From Apostichopus californicus (lineage: Eukaryota > Echinodermata > Holothuroidea > Aspidochirotida > Stichopodidae), in contig JAIPMN010002948.1 in NCBI GenBank assembly GCA_020650975.1, forward strand, positions 1-43,880: a stretch of DNA of 43,880 bases, read 5' to 3'. The notes under the pieces are model-generated. The model worked only from the letters and a program-made list of their open reading frames with translations, was not told the DNA's origin and did not search any database. This document shows positions 1 to 12,036 of the stretch, piece after piece (the stretch's first letter is position 1; every line of letters begins with the position of its first letter). Position numbers and translations under genes: made by a program.

Positions 1-126
1 AAAAAAAATCACTTTTGTCACACACACACACATTGATGACATCAACACAGAATGCAAGTGCCTAAGATTTCTATATATACCAAAAATCTCAATGTTGTCA
101 ACCCCCTCCTCCCCCAACCCCCAACT

Positions 127-476
127 AGTAGTGTAACTCCCATGGGCTCGGACCGTACGTGCTGAGCCTGGGGCCCAGACCAAAGGGGGGCCCCCGCTAT
201 TGAAAGTTAAATTCCTAAGACATGAGATCTCAAAATAACCGATGTGTAAATGCAACTTGAAACGCCCGGGAAGTGTCTTTTCCGACGATCTAGGAATAAT
301 TTTGGCCAAAAAGAATTGTGGTTCGATCCGCGCCAACCGATGGTGGCGCTTAGATAGTATCAAGCACTGTGTTACACCTACATGACCTACCTATTCACCC
401 CCCCCCCCTTGTGAACATTTCTGCGGACGCCCTTGCTTGGACTTCTGGGGGCCCCCAGGCTCATCGTTATGCCACT
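127..476. mobile_element. MITE-like element, AGTGGCGTAAC-type ends
   Basis: The left end reads AGTAGTGTAAC and the right end GTTATGCCACT, which is an imperfect inverted repeat. The inverted similarity continues inward: GCTGAGCCTGGGGCCC near the left end against a GGGGGCCCCCAGGCTCA stretch near the right. Gene-free elements with ends of the AGTGGC-GTAAC type are typical of non-autonomous DNA transposons in invertebrate genomes. No clear target-site duplication was seen and no coding capacity remains. Confidence 0.5.
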
Positions 477-1900
477 GCCCCCTACCCCCAAGGAATTGCT
501 GCGTGATACTGATTGTTTAGGACAAGTTGACTCACTATCAGCAATATTGCTCTGCCTCGAGTCGCTGTACCTTTTCTACGGGAATGGAAAACACTAATAA
601 AATAGTATCTTCATTTTGGAAATTCAGTGCCTTCGCATTACAACTCTCTGCCCCCCCCCCCCGCCACCACATCCAAATTTTACCAATGTTCTCTAGTGCA
701 CCGCTTTTTCGGTAGTTTTGTTATCTACACTGTCATAGAAAGTCAGTTCTTGTATACATCTTCTGACAAGAGTTCGACCATCCATGGATGTCTAGTTCTG
801 TTTTCAATTTAATAAGACAAGGAGATTGGTTGTGTGACTAGTTTTTTGACAAACATTTTCATCTATTCCCAACCCCTCCCCCTTCCCCACCCCTTCCAAC
901 ATGCACTCTAAAACAACCTCCATAACGGGATGATGGTTGCAAAGAATCGTACGTTGCTATTCAAATTATGACAAATTATGATTCAAAAGAATATACATGT
1001 GCACTTGATCTCTTATTTATTTTCTTTCCGTTTATTGGTTTCTTATTATAGTACAAAAGAATGATTCAAAACCAACCTCAAAACCAGCAGACACTCAACA
1101 ACTTGTATTCAAAGGAGAGGTCATATTAAAATAGCACTTCCACTGATGTATATAAATGAGTATCGAGAAAAGCCTACATAGAGTATTAAACTTGCGTTCA
1201 CAAGTTGCTATTAAAATATGTTGACCAAAGGTTGCAGCCCTATAGGCTAGGTCAGAACCATACAGCTTTTACTGATTTATAAGCTGTATTTTACTTCGGG
1301 TTGTAACCGATTGCATCGGGATGGGGGGGGGGGGGGGTTTGAGCCCTGGCTAAAAGTATTTCATCAAGCCTTTTTATTTCATAGTCATCATTTTTTCCTT
1401 TCATAGTCATCATTTTTTCCTTAAGTATAAATTATGAAAATGAGAATACATTATTCTTCATCCCATAAATCACCATGATAAATGAACTTAGGTATCCGAC
1501 ATTTTTTATTTTTTTTAAGTTCTTAAATTAATTCTTTTGATTAATTAATGTAACTTGTAAAACTAAGACAAATGTAAAAAAAAAATTGAGATTTATTATC
1601 TCATATATAGGCAAAGTAAATCTAATTCTAAGTACAGGGTAACATTTCCAAATTTAACAGTAACATTATGCACCAGATTCTGTCACTGTTTCTACTGATT
1701 TTTTACAAAAATAATATTATTCATAAAAAACTCCCCCCCCCCCAAAAAAAAATCCCAAAACAAAACATCATTTGTATATGAAAAATAGCAAACTTTACTG
1801 ATTGAGGGAAATTTAGATACTGTTAAACTGCCTGCATAAGTTTAATAACTAGATTAGAATAAATCTGCCTCCCTCCTTGGAGTGGTTTCTCTCCAGTGAA

Positions 1901-2165
1901 TGCTGTATCTACTACAAAATCACGATGTAGACCATCACATTATTGGTCAAGAAAGAACTTCTCGTATTAAACAAGAATGTCCTACCCTGTATCAAACTTT
2001 CTGATGATGTTACTAGTTTTTCTCCCCCTCTGGTTAATCAAAGTCATTTTATGCTGTACCTACTACAAAATCACCAATGTAGACCACCACTGTATCATCT
2101 ATTAGACAAAGCACTCATACCCTCTGATAAACTTTCTGGTGATGTCACCTGTCCCCCCCCCTCCC
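1901..2165. repeat. Two-copy tandem repeat, about 151 bp
   Basis: A segment starting TGCTGTATCTACTACAAAAT at 1901 recurs in diverged form at 2052, an offset of about 151 bp. The copies share the CTACTACAAAATCAC core, a GATGTAGACCA-type stretch, and an ACTTTCTG(A/G)TGATGT stretch before a C-rich end. No protein similarity was recognised; the 78-codon open frame across it looks fortuitous. Confidence 0.6.
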
Positions 2166-2567
2166 CTCAAGTCATATGATCATAAGAGAACAATAAACAT
2201 AACCTAAGAGATGAACACATACCAACTGACAGCCTCACAGCCTCCTTACACATGTATACAAAAAAGGGAATTCTTATACATCAATTAAATCCCACATTTC
2301 TGATAAAAACTACAAACAGTAAAAACAAATATTTCTGGGTAAACAGACTTAAATATGCACTATGTGAGGAATTTATGATATTTGTGCTAGTAAACAATTG
2401 TCAAAATTTATTGTTTACATTTAATGAATGTTTGAGGTAAAAGAACATTGTATGTAATGAAGCATTGTGAAAATGCAAAAAGTTCGGTGTATAATGTTAT
2501 TTATGAATTTGCATAACAATCTAGCCAATTTTGAACAGCACTTTACTATGAAATCATTCCTTTAGTA

Positions 2568-2931
2568 TTAAAGGCATTGAAGACTCGCCCAAACCGTGTG
2601 CCGCCATCTGAAAAAGTAAACTTTCTGTTGCTTTCAAGTGATGTTTTGTTTGTGCCGCTACAAAATGCACACAGTAATGAAACGTGATACCTTGTTTTCT
2701 TTCATCTAGACCTGAGATGTCCATCGCTGCTATGTACACTGTGTTGTGGGTATTGACCCTAGCTGCATGTAGTGACTGTACACTAGTGTCTAATTACCGA
2801 CGGTAGCAAGCTGTGTGTGTATTTACTGGGATCGATGGTGGTGTCTAACACTTCTGTTACACCTCATTCGAAACTAGGTCAGATTACCGGCATTAGACAT
2901 TTCTTTTTGCGCGAGTATTCACACCCTTTAA
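2568..2931. mobile_element. TTAA-flanked MITE, copy 1
   Basis: A 364-bp unit bounded by TTAA at both ends, with imperfect inverted terminal repeats (TTAAAGGCATTGAAGACTCG against the complement of CGAGTATTCACACCCTTTAA). It is closely similar along its whole length to the copy at 25472-25832, including the internal ACTAGTGTCTAATTACCG and CATTCGAAACTAGGTCAG stretches. TTAA target duplication is the hallmark of piggyBac-type transposition, so a piggyBac-like non-autonomous element is the likely class; no transposase is present. Confidence 0.65.
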
Positions 2932-4604
2932 CATGCAGAATAACCACACTGTAAACCTTGGCATCTCCTAGGATAGACAAGACAACATAAAAAAACTGCT
3001 CATATAACGACAAAACCAATTTTGTTTATGATGTGAGAATAAGACTGACGACTATATTGTACACTCCATGTCTCCGATTTGACCACGGTGGTAAACACAT
3101 GGGTACCTCTGGGGCAACATTACAGCACAGCGAGTGCCTACTGTAGCAGCGTTAAAGAGAAAGATGAAAACAGAACTACAGCCCCATTAATATAAAACAG
3201 TAAAACGAATGAACACAAAACTGCAGGCAAGAATCACAAGAATACCCTTTGAAATCTCGTATGAAATACAACGGATAAAATTAAGCTGAGAAATTTGCAT
3301 CAAGAGTTTAGCATCTCGTGGAAGAACAGAGGACCATACGAGAATGCGTTTGGCATGACCCGGTCATCCTGTTTATCTCTTTAAAGCCTCTATCAGACTC
3401 TATAGGGATGTAAAGACATAAGTTAATAAGTACAGAACACTTATAGTAAATTCACTGTATTTCACCCCAAAAAAATTTCCACAAAATAGTCACCAAATGG
3501 CTAGCATTTGACAGCAGACTACAGCTCACCTTTACATGTATCCCTACTTCTACTTTGTTAGTACATTGCTATCTATATTTTATTCAAACACTTCCCAGAT
3601 GGCACATTTTTTTTTTGGTTTTTCTATTTTATATTTATTGCACTATTGACTTATTTAATAAATCATTCCAACTGCATATCTAAAATGTCCCCATTTTCCA
3701 CGAAATGAACTTTCAAGCATCCACAATTTGACACACAGCCTTGAAAGTTTTTCCATTTTCGAAACGCTTTTGGCACCACGAGATTTTGATAAACAATGAA
3801 GTGAGTTTCCTAATCAACTAATCATCACTTTATGTAGATATTGTCCTTAAAACGTGTCCAAATATATACTATTTCACTACTTACACATCCTATTTTTCTT
3901 CCTTTACTATGAAATATGTTATTAACTGCATTCAATTTTCAAAATCTGGCTTGATCCATCTCCTTTTATCAGGAATCAATGATATTTCTAGCAGTTTTTT
4001 GCATTAAGCACCAAAATTTCACTTGCAAATTTACAAACAATGAGACCAAGTCCTTTAAATTGTCAAATTTCTAACTGGAGTCTTTCTGATTTAAAAAAAA
4101 AAAAAAAAAAATCTGCTTCCTGGGAATGTCCAATACTTACTTCTAACAACAATTGCTCTGATAACGACTCTTGAGCTAGCCGAGTATATACACGTCGCGT
4201 GGAGTGTTTCTCAATCTTAAAATTTACGCTAAACATGAAAGACTTTGCGAGAAGACTTAAAAAGAAAGAAATCCTAAACCGATCTGTGGTTAGGACTTAT
4301 GTTGTACCTATATCTGTAGCTGTCACTATTACACGCTAGCTCTTTGACAGTATTTCACTTCCAAAACAGACACTATTCAGGTGGTGGTTCAATGATTCTC
4401 CTGTCAGGACAATTAAAGTTATTTACTCTCATCCAATAAGTGTAAAACAGCTGGTCATATTTTACTGAATAAGTGGACGAAATTATTCTTATATACAAAA
4501 CAGGCTAGTTTGGAGTTGGCCTGCTATGACAGAAGTAAGTAGTAAAGCAGATTTTTAGTGATTCAGAATCCATTCTTGTATTTCAGTTAATAGTTGCCTG
4601 TACT

Positions 4605-4835
4605 TGTACTCACCCGTGACAGTTTGGTACTCATACCTGCCCTCACGGAGTTGTACTCAAACATGTAAATTTGTACTTTGTACTTCAGTGCATTTCGGAA
4701 ATCTATGACAGGTATTTCTACGTGATTGTTAGTACATATTCCTGCACTTAGGCACTGTACTCACATTGGTACTCAATACAACAGGAATTTTACCTGTACT
4801 CGTACCCATGCTGTTGTACTCCTAGTACAAGTCTG
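4605..4835. repeat. GTACTC-rich degenerate repeat
   Basis: Many scattered copies of GTACTC, TTGTACT and GGTACTCA occur here at irregular spacing, for example TTGTACTCAAAC, TTGGTACTCAATAC and CTGTACTCGTACCC. A similar word makes a tighter tandem repeat at 15475-15560. The self-complementary GTAC core suggests a decayed satellite or the interior of an old element. Nothing codes here. Confidence 0.45.
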
Positions 4836-5048
4836 ACTGTGAGGGGCAGTGAGGGGGGGGTGGGGGGAGGCATATAGATCTTATTTGTCTTCTGGAGTAT
4901 TTAGAGATCTTCCATCTGTTGTAACAACAAGCAACAAAATATATCTTTTATGCTAGTGTGTTTCGCAAGACAGGCTTTTATACTGAAAACACAACGAGGT
5001 ATAATTTTGTTGGAATTCGTCTCTTATTCATTTGTTTTTGGTTCTCTT

Positions 5049-8000
5049 TCATTTGTACGTCCATCTCTGTCTGGCATCCGACGAACAGATATCTACTCCC
5101 GCCACCACATCTGTTCCGAGTTTTGTAGCTGTCAGACATTCTCCCGAAGCCTTGTGGTAGATCTCCTGTCAAAATGAAGAAGAAGAAGAAAAATACAGAT
5201 AAAGATAAAAATCAATGTTGAATTTCATACATACATGGTAGAAAAAGAACACTCCATAATGATATATTGTCCCAAATTTAATATGGTTGATTGAATGTCA
5301 CCCTATTTTGACTGGCTTAACCCTCATCGTAGGGGTGTCATCATGGCAATGTTTATCCAAGTCTTTGATACTTTCCTCCCACGAGCTAATCGTTGAATTA
5401 TTCTTGAAATGTGATACATTGGGAATGTGAGAGATTAAATGTCAATGATCTACGTTTTTAGAAAAGAAAAAGGAAATACAACTCTCCCCGTGTAGAAATA
5501 TTATTTTTGCCCTATGGATAAATTATTTTAATATTCTACAGACAAATAAAAAAACATTTTACAATTCAATTGTCAAGATGGAAGTCAGTCAGTCTCTTGT
5601 TGCCAGATGCATTCATAAAAAAATATCACCAAATTTTTTGCAAAATTCATATCTTCACCATACAAAAATGCTATGAGAATGTAGTTTTGGGACCACAGAT
5701 GCAGAACCTTTTCCCAGCAATTTTGTTAACTCATCAATTTGAGCCACCTGGATATCCCTTGTAATACTGTTTTCTACATTTCACCTTGTCTTTTTTAGTT
5801 GGATTGAAATCCGTTTCTCTCTTCTCTTGATTATTTATTGATCCTTGTTTATCTATTTTACCCGATCTTTAAAGATCCATTCCTGATTGCCTTTCAGACC
5901 GTGGCATTTCGCCATCACCAGGGAACCCACGGAATCTTCAATTCGAGCGAGACAGAGTAGGTTGGCAAGACGCAGCTCTTTATTCAATGACTGGTACCAC
6001 ATCTATAGATAGAGACAGAAAATTCAAAGACTTTAAAATCTCCAAATCAATCTAGAAAAAGGAGTCTCTCATCTCAGAAGTACTCCCAGAAAATACAAAG
6101 AATTCACCAAGAAACATTGTCCAAGATATGTAGTTGCTTACATTTGTCGATAAATTAATACAAAAATAAAATAAAACTGTTAGCAAACTGCTTATCCACT
6201 AGAGAGCCTGTGTAAGAGAATGTGTAAAAGTAAGTCGGCCTGACGTTTCGATCCTAGCAGGATCTTCTTCAAAGGCTAAATGACAAGTAACAGTAACGGA
6301 AGGGACAAAAACACGCACAGATAAATTAATATGGCAGTAGTTAAAATATTTCCATGCAAGTATATACATAGTCTTGACCGACTCCTGCAATGCCTTTGAA
6401 ATAAGCAAATAACAACAGGCCACTCAAAAATTACAACTGAACAAGTCAGTGATAATGAATTCTGACATTTTTCGTTTCTGTATGTTGGATAGATTTACCT
6501 GTTTCTTGCTAAGACCAGAGCATTCCTGTAAGACCAAACCAGCTCCTTTAGTGGTTGGATCATCTTCAGTTCCTAAACACATACCATAGTGGTCATTTTT
6601 TAACTGAAGAGAAAGAAAACAGAACAATTGTAGAGATCACAGTGGCAAAGTTAAAACAGGGATCATGGTCTCAGCAAATGTGAGGGGTGAAATATTAACA
6701 CCCAATAATGGTTGTCCTACTGGTAGTGTGGGTTAAACCAGCCGCATTAGACATTTTCCAACACTACAAGTTTGAGTCAAAATTCAAGTAATTACCAGTG
6801 ACTTTCATGACCCCAGTCGAATCATCGACTCCAGTCGCTGTATTGTCTCTTTGGGGTAAAAAATTCACATCCTTGTACTAGTCACCACACTTCACATTTA
6901 ATTGAAACTTACACACCACTGCCTCTTCTCACTAACCAACCCACCTTCACCCCTAAATCAATATCACTTTCCGCTACACTTACCAAACCTTTTCGGACTG
7001 ATGCAGCCTCTGGTTTGCGTGCTATTGCCTTTGGATTGTACTGCTTCTTTCTATCGTCGTCTTTCGGAAGCCTCAGCTCTGGGTAGACGTTTTCGTGATA
7101 CCACTTGAAGGATTTACACTGTAGCTTCTCTCTCAGGGCTATGCGAGACGAGATGTCTCCTATGTCCACACTCTTGTCCCTGATGTGAGGGGAAATATAT
7201 TGCTGCGAGATTGGGAGGCAAAAGTACATGACACAATGGAAAATGCTTGTCAATTTGTCATGCAACAGAAATTTCAAGTGGTTTTCAAATGCCAGTCCCC
7301 CTATGGAAAAGGAGTGGTTGGGGTGTGGGGGGGGGGTAGTGAGTTTCATACCAGCATTCTCGTCTCTTATGTGAGGGGATATATATTGCTGTGAGACTGG
7401 AAGGCTAGCTTCCCTATGCAGGCTTGGTGCAGTTGGATACAAACAATTCTTTATCTTTGATGTGTGGGGATGTATGCAATTGTTAGTTTGGAAGGCAAAA
7501 TACACATCACAGCTAATCATGCAATTTTTCAGAATATCGCAAAGCAATGTTTAAATCCCTGCTTCTCTCTCAAGTGTAAGAGAGAGATAGCCAATCAACA
7601 TTGATGTGTGGAAAAAAAAATCAAAACTGACATACCCAAAATAATGGGGTAAAATGAGAAGGGGGGGGGGAGGATGGTAGACCAAATATGGGAAAGTCTT
7701 TGAGAGAGGATGGTATTTAGAGGAAGGCTGCCAAGAGCTCTAGACAATGTAGAGTGATAGTGCAGTTGTTGTGAGGAGACAGGGAAGTTAGGAGTGAAGT
7801 ATCAAACTCTCCTACTAAGTTAGCAGTGTCTGATCATCAGAGAGAGAAGCAGGTGTAGTAAGTAGTATACATAGTCTAAACACGGTCATATTGGGGGACT
7901 GCCTTACAGGAAATTTGGAGAATAAAGAACATCAGTGGGCATGTGGGAAGTATTTTGTTCATCGTGAAACCGACACAGAACAGCTGCACAATTTGACTTT

Positions 8001-11000
8001 ATCGTTTATGACATATTTGTGGAGATTTTTACCTGGTATTCATCCATCCATACCCTAGCTACTCTTAATGAATTCTTGGCCATGGTGTCTCTTGCCGATC
8101 CGTAGGGTCGTCTCTTTCTGAAGACATGTCCGACTCTGGAACAGGGGTGAATCTCTAGGGTGCCCCCACACTGCCAAATCTGGAGAGACCAAATAATGCA
8201 GAGAAAAGATTATCTTCAAGGTCCTTTGGGAACACATGATGAACAGGTAGTAGTCAGACAGATAAAGACCATGTACAAATAAAACAGATTATTTATACAA
8301 GAATGACTAACAATTTTGTCACAGGTAAATGTTTGTACACTATATACCAAATTGACTGTGTAGGGGTAGTCACAGACCTTTAAAACTCCTGAAATTTTTA
8401 AAGGCTTCCTTGTGGTCATAGAACTCTGCTTTAAGGCTTACATATTTCTTTTGATCCACATTCAGTTCCAGTTTATAACTTACAAACTTGATTAATGTGA
8501 CCATGTCAAAAGTCAGGTCATCATTTAAATGTATTACTAACAGAACACAATAGGTCAAATTTGGAACAAACTGTGAATAAGTAACTTCCATAAGAATTGA
8601 CCTGCCAACATCATTTAATACTTTTTGGTCATTTATTATGGAAACACACTCTCAAGTCCAGTTGCTTTTATTGAATATGAATTCATTACCTACCCTAAAT
8701 GATATTTCTAAATTCTCTCCTCCCCAAATTTCCAGTCCAGGGTCGTATCCACCGAGCTCTTCAAAATAGTCCTTCCTCATTGCGAACAATCCACCGGCCA
8801 TGGTCGGGGAGCTGATAAATGATAGGAAAATTGAAGAGCGTATGGAAGTGAAACAAAGAAAACATCGAACGATCAAAATTGATCGGCAAAAACGTTTTGC
8901 GAAAACAAAGATGGCATTGTAACAGTGTGTCATCCTGACCAAGTCCCATAACATTCACACATTATTGAATATTCACACATCATGAATATTCACATATCAT
9001 TGAATATTCAATAAATCTAACAGACAGAACTCATATGGTTACAAATTTGTTGCTCCCAGTCAATAGGTCTATCTTAAACTGCAAACTCAAATAAAACCTA
9101 ATAAAAGTCAACTTTATTTCTTCATTGTCAAACCTTTGAACATTTTAGCTAATTTTCATCACTCATGGGCGTGTGGTTTGGGTGGAGTAATGAAACAGAT
9201 GTGGCAATGTACAAAACCTCTCCTTTAAACCACTCTGCGTAAGTACGACCAGACTGGTCAACACAAAAAAATGCAGGTTGAAAATCTCTCAAGGTCTCAC
9301 CTTATTGCACTAGCTGCTACCTCTTTGCCCCCTTTCTGACTCTCTGGAACTGGTATCCACTGGAAATTGAGACCCCAGTTGAACCCCCCACGGACCAAAG
9401 GAGAGGCCTGGTACTCAAACGAGTCGCTGTTGATTATATCGATGATCGGACAGACCACTGTGTGAGGGTTGCCGTGGATACGGTCCAACAAGGGCTCCAA
9501 CCATTCGATATTGACCTATTTCGATGGGAAAATAGACAACTTAATCGACATTAAAACATTCTTCAAAATGAAAAATCTCTATGCAGCAGTAGCTTTATCA
9601 AGGCAAGATGTAGGTTTGCATTTCTCCAAGTGGTAAAGTTCAAAGCTACACACGATTATTTGAGATTAGTCAAGCGAGAGTTTCTTTTTTCGTCTCCAGC
9701 AATTAAAGATATTTAAAAAAAAAATAAAAAATATTCATTAGCCTATTGAGCCAAATTACATTTCCAATTCTGTATAATGGTTTCGTCTCGACCTCTCCAG
9801 TGCTTTATGCATTACAAAACTTTAAACTAACCTCACAATGACTGTCCAAAAACATGATAACCTCTCCAGTGGCATAAGATGCCCCTAGATTCCTTGCTCT
9901 TATAAGCCCCTCTCGCTCTGAATTGTGATGCAACGACACAAACTCTGGCAGTTGGTCCCTGACGTAGATATCTAACGGCTCCTTTAAATGTTCTGAAAAG
10001 TAACATCGTAGACAAGTAGTGGTTTAGTAATATAAGGATTTAGAGATCAATGGATTGAAATCAATCATTTAGGCAATTAGGCAGGCACTGAAAAGCTGAC
10101 ATCATCAATTCAGCCTGAAAGGAGCATTGCTGAGTTTTAGCATACTTTACGGTTGAATATCTCGAAACCAGAATAGGTATGGGAAACATAACAAAAACTC
10201 AACGTTTTAATTTTTTTTTCTCGAACTATGACATGTCATGACTAAGATTCTGCCCAAAGTAAGTCTTTTAATTGATGATTACAAGCTACCTATTATATCT
10301 CAATTCTGATGAATCTAACAGAAATTCAGTAGGGCAGCAAATTTTTCACATTGGATGGGTAGGGTTACTTTGGACCTTGTAAAGAAACCAAGTGTTATTT
10401 CATTTTACTTCAAGAGAAATACATACTAAACATTAGGCTCACAAAAAGGGAAAACGTACCAAAAGCACTAAAATCGTCAATGAGGATAATCTCATGCAGA
10501 AGTTGTTTTGGAGTCCGATCCAAGACGCTGTGTATTGTGCGCAACAGAGTCGACCAGGCCTCGTTGTAGAAGCATATTACTACGCTAGTCCTCAACACGG
10601 CTTCAGAATAAGACTTGTATTTACATCTGAGGAAGAAGAATTGATGAGGTAACCAAGGAGAAACTATGATTGCAGAGCTTACCGGCGAGATACTGACTGT
10701 GCAATACAATACATCACTTTTGAATTATCAGGATCAATGGGAGGAGTTTAGTCAACGATCTATTTTTAACTAAATTCACAAAAGTAACATTTGGATTACA
10801 AACTTTTGCAATAAAAGGACTATCCTTTGGTGTTTCTGAAAGCCTGCAAAAAATACAATATTAAGTGCCCATTTCAATACTTTATACTGTACAGTTCTGA
10901 GTGTAGTGAAGTGCACAACTATAAACAAAATGAAATAATTTAGGTGAAACTTCCGCTACAAAAACTGTCCAATAAACTCCAACTGTAGTGTCCTGTAGAC

Positions 11001-12036
11001 ATGGTTCTCCAAAATTGCATCTGGAAATTCAATTTTCAAGAGTCTCTCTAAATGAACCAAAACATGAAAGCTGAGTTTCAAGAACTGGCTTGTCTAGGTT
11101 CATAATACTATTATACCACTCTTTATTGAAATTAACAAAGTTTTATCAATGTAAATATCTTCTAAAATGTAACTTTGCCTTCGACCTTTGTTCTGAACAC
11201 TCCGTTCCACTCACTGACCCCCCCAAGGACAACAAAGAAATGTTAATGGGCCCCACGCGGCCACGCCAACAGATGTTTCACCAATGACCTAAGCCTCACC
11301 ATGTCTGGGGCTGGAGAAAGGTAGGTTTTCTTTGCCCAAGATGGCACTTTTTCTGACTGTTGTAACATATATTATGTTAAAATAGGATGTCAGGTTTGAC
11401 AGATTTCATTTTTTGGAGGACCCTTAAAATATTTCCCCCCACAAATTCCAAGCATACAGTATAGGTTAAAAAGTTAGGTCAGCACAAAGTATTATATGAG
11501 AGCACAAAACAACATAACAACATTACATCTTACAAGCTGTTCCTGGTATCTGTAATGTTCCGGTGAAATCCTAGCCTCTCACTGACAAGTTCATTAAACG
11601 CATGTTTCTTCATCCCTTCGTCTCGCATCAATTTTTCTTCGGGATTGTGAATGATACCCTGTTCGTCTTGAAGGCTCTTGCCTTTATCAATCTCTTGTTT
11701 CTCTGGTGAAAGGCGATGCTTTTTATTTTCGAGAAACTTGTCTCTGTTGTTCTTCAATCTATCTAGCAATATCCTTTTATCTTCCAAACCGTCGGAGTCA
11801 ATTTCATTTTTCCATCGCTCAGCCTCATATTTCAGCTTTCTTTCATTATCAGCCGGTTGTTTCTGATGACTGAACTTTGATTTCAAATGATTTATCGGAA
11901 GGACACCCATCGGTCGACCACCACCGAATCTATCTTGAGACTGAGACACTTCACCATATAAAAAGAAAAACAGTGAGATCCATACCAGAGTTGAGACCAC
12001 AACCCCTCCAAAAAATGCTCTCATGCGAAACTTCAT
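5049..12036 (-). CDS. GALNT11: Polypeptide N-acetylgalactosaminyltransferase 11-like, complete
   Basis: Transfers GalNAc from UDP-GalNAc to Ser/Thr, starting mucin-type O-glycosylation; a type II Golgi membrane enzyme. Ten coding exons: 12036-11534, 10626-10460, 9992-9832, 9515-9301, 8811-8694, 8179-8033, 7202-6984, 6603-6499, 6002-5862, 5165-5049. They join with consistent phases and GT-AG borders to 630 codons plus stop; human GALNT11 is 608. Visible: one N-terminal membrane segment (about 8-27), a charged stem, [11 protein letters not shown] (about 183), the metal-binding DSH (273-275), [15 protein letters not shown] (378-384), CSRVGH (His406), then a ricin-type lectin domain (about 505-630) with three CL (519, 562, 602) and three Q..W-like sites (547, 587, 627). 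Stem-end [17 protein letters not shown] and lectin LLCL match GALNT11 rather than other paralogues. The start is the first Met before the membrane anchor. The intron before exon 7 carries copies of that exon's 3' splice site. Confidence 0.95.
6237..6276 (-). repeat. Penelope-type hammerhead-like hairpin
   Basis: On the minus strand a perfect 6-bp hairpin GATCCT-gct-AGGATC is preceded by TGAAGAA and followed directly by GAAACGTC, and flanking GCCT/AGGC can pair. Sequences of the form CTGAAGA-hairpin-GAAACGTC recur in the terminal repeats of Penelope-like retroelements, where hammerhead ribozymes are known. Here the conserved leading C of CUGANGA is T and stem III is nearly absent, so self-cleavage is doubtful. 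It sits in the intron between GALNT11 exons 8 and 9, counted from the start codon. No reverse transcriptase remnant was seen nearby. Confidence 0.4.
7360..7515 (-). repeat. Decayed copies of a GALNT11 exon start
   Basis: The true 3' splice site of GALNT11 exon 7 is at 7203/7202, where the exon opens with QYISPHIRD. Upstream in the intron a copy of the same junction occurs at 7388, with splice AG, polypyrimidine tract and [13 protein letters not shown] still open. A second, more decayed copy centres on about 7480 (peptide ..NCIHPHTS), where the AG has changed. The matching block is about 55-60 bp, covering intron end plus exon start, at offsets of about 186 and 90 bp. Confidence 0.75.
8951..9015. 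repeat. TTGAATATTCACACATCA short tandem repeat
   Basis: About three imperfect units of an 18-22-bp AT-rich word (TTGAATATTCACA followed by CATCA) lie in tandem in the intron between GALNT11 exons 4 and 5, counted from the start codon. Each includes the palindrome GAATATTC. It is a short minisatellite with no coding content. Confidence 0.6.

Larger units (their letters stand above)
1..5048. other. Non-coding flank downstream of GALNT11
   Basis: No exon with recognisable protein similarity was found on either strand. The stretch is AT-rich with poly-C/poly-G runs (about 400-410, 651-662, 1322-1337, 1734-1743, 4853-4867). It contains a MITE-like element at 127-476, a 22-bp direct repeat at about 1378-1423, a two-copy tandem repeat at 1901-2165, a TTAA-flanked element at 2568-2931 and GTACTC-rich sequence at about 4605-4835. 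The part next to 5049 should be the 3' UTR of the minus-strand GALNT11 gene. A candidate AATAAA on the minus strand lies at 3634-3639, but the true transcript end cannot be fixed from sequence alone. Confidence 0.6.
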
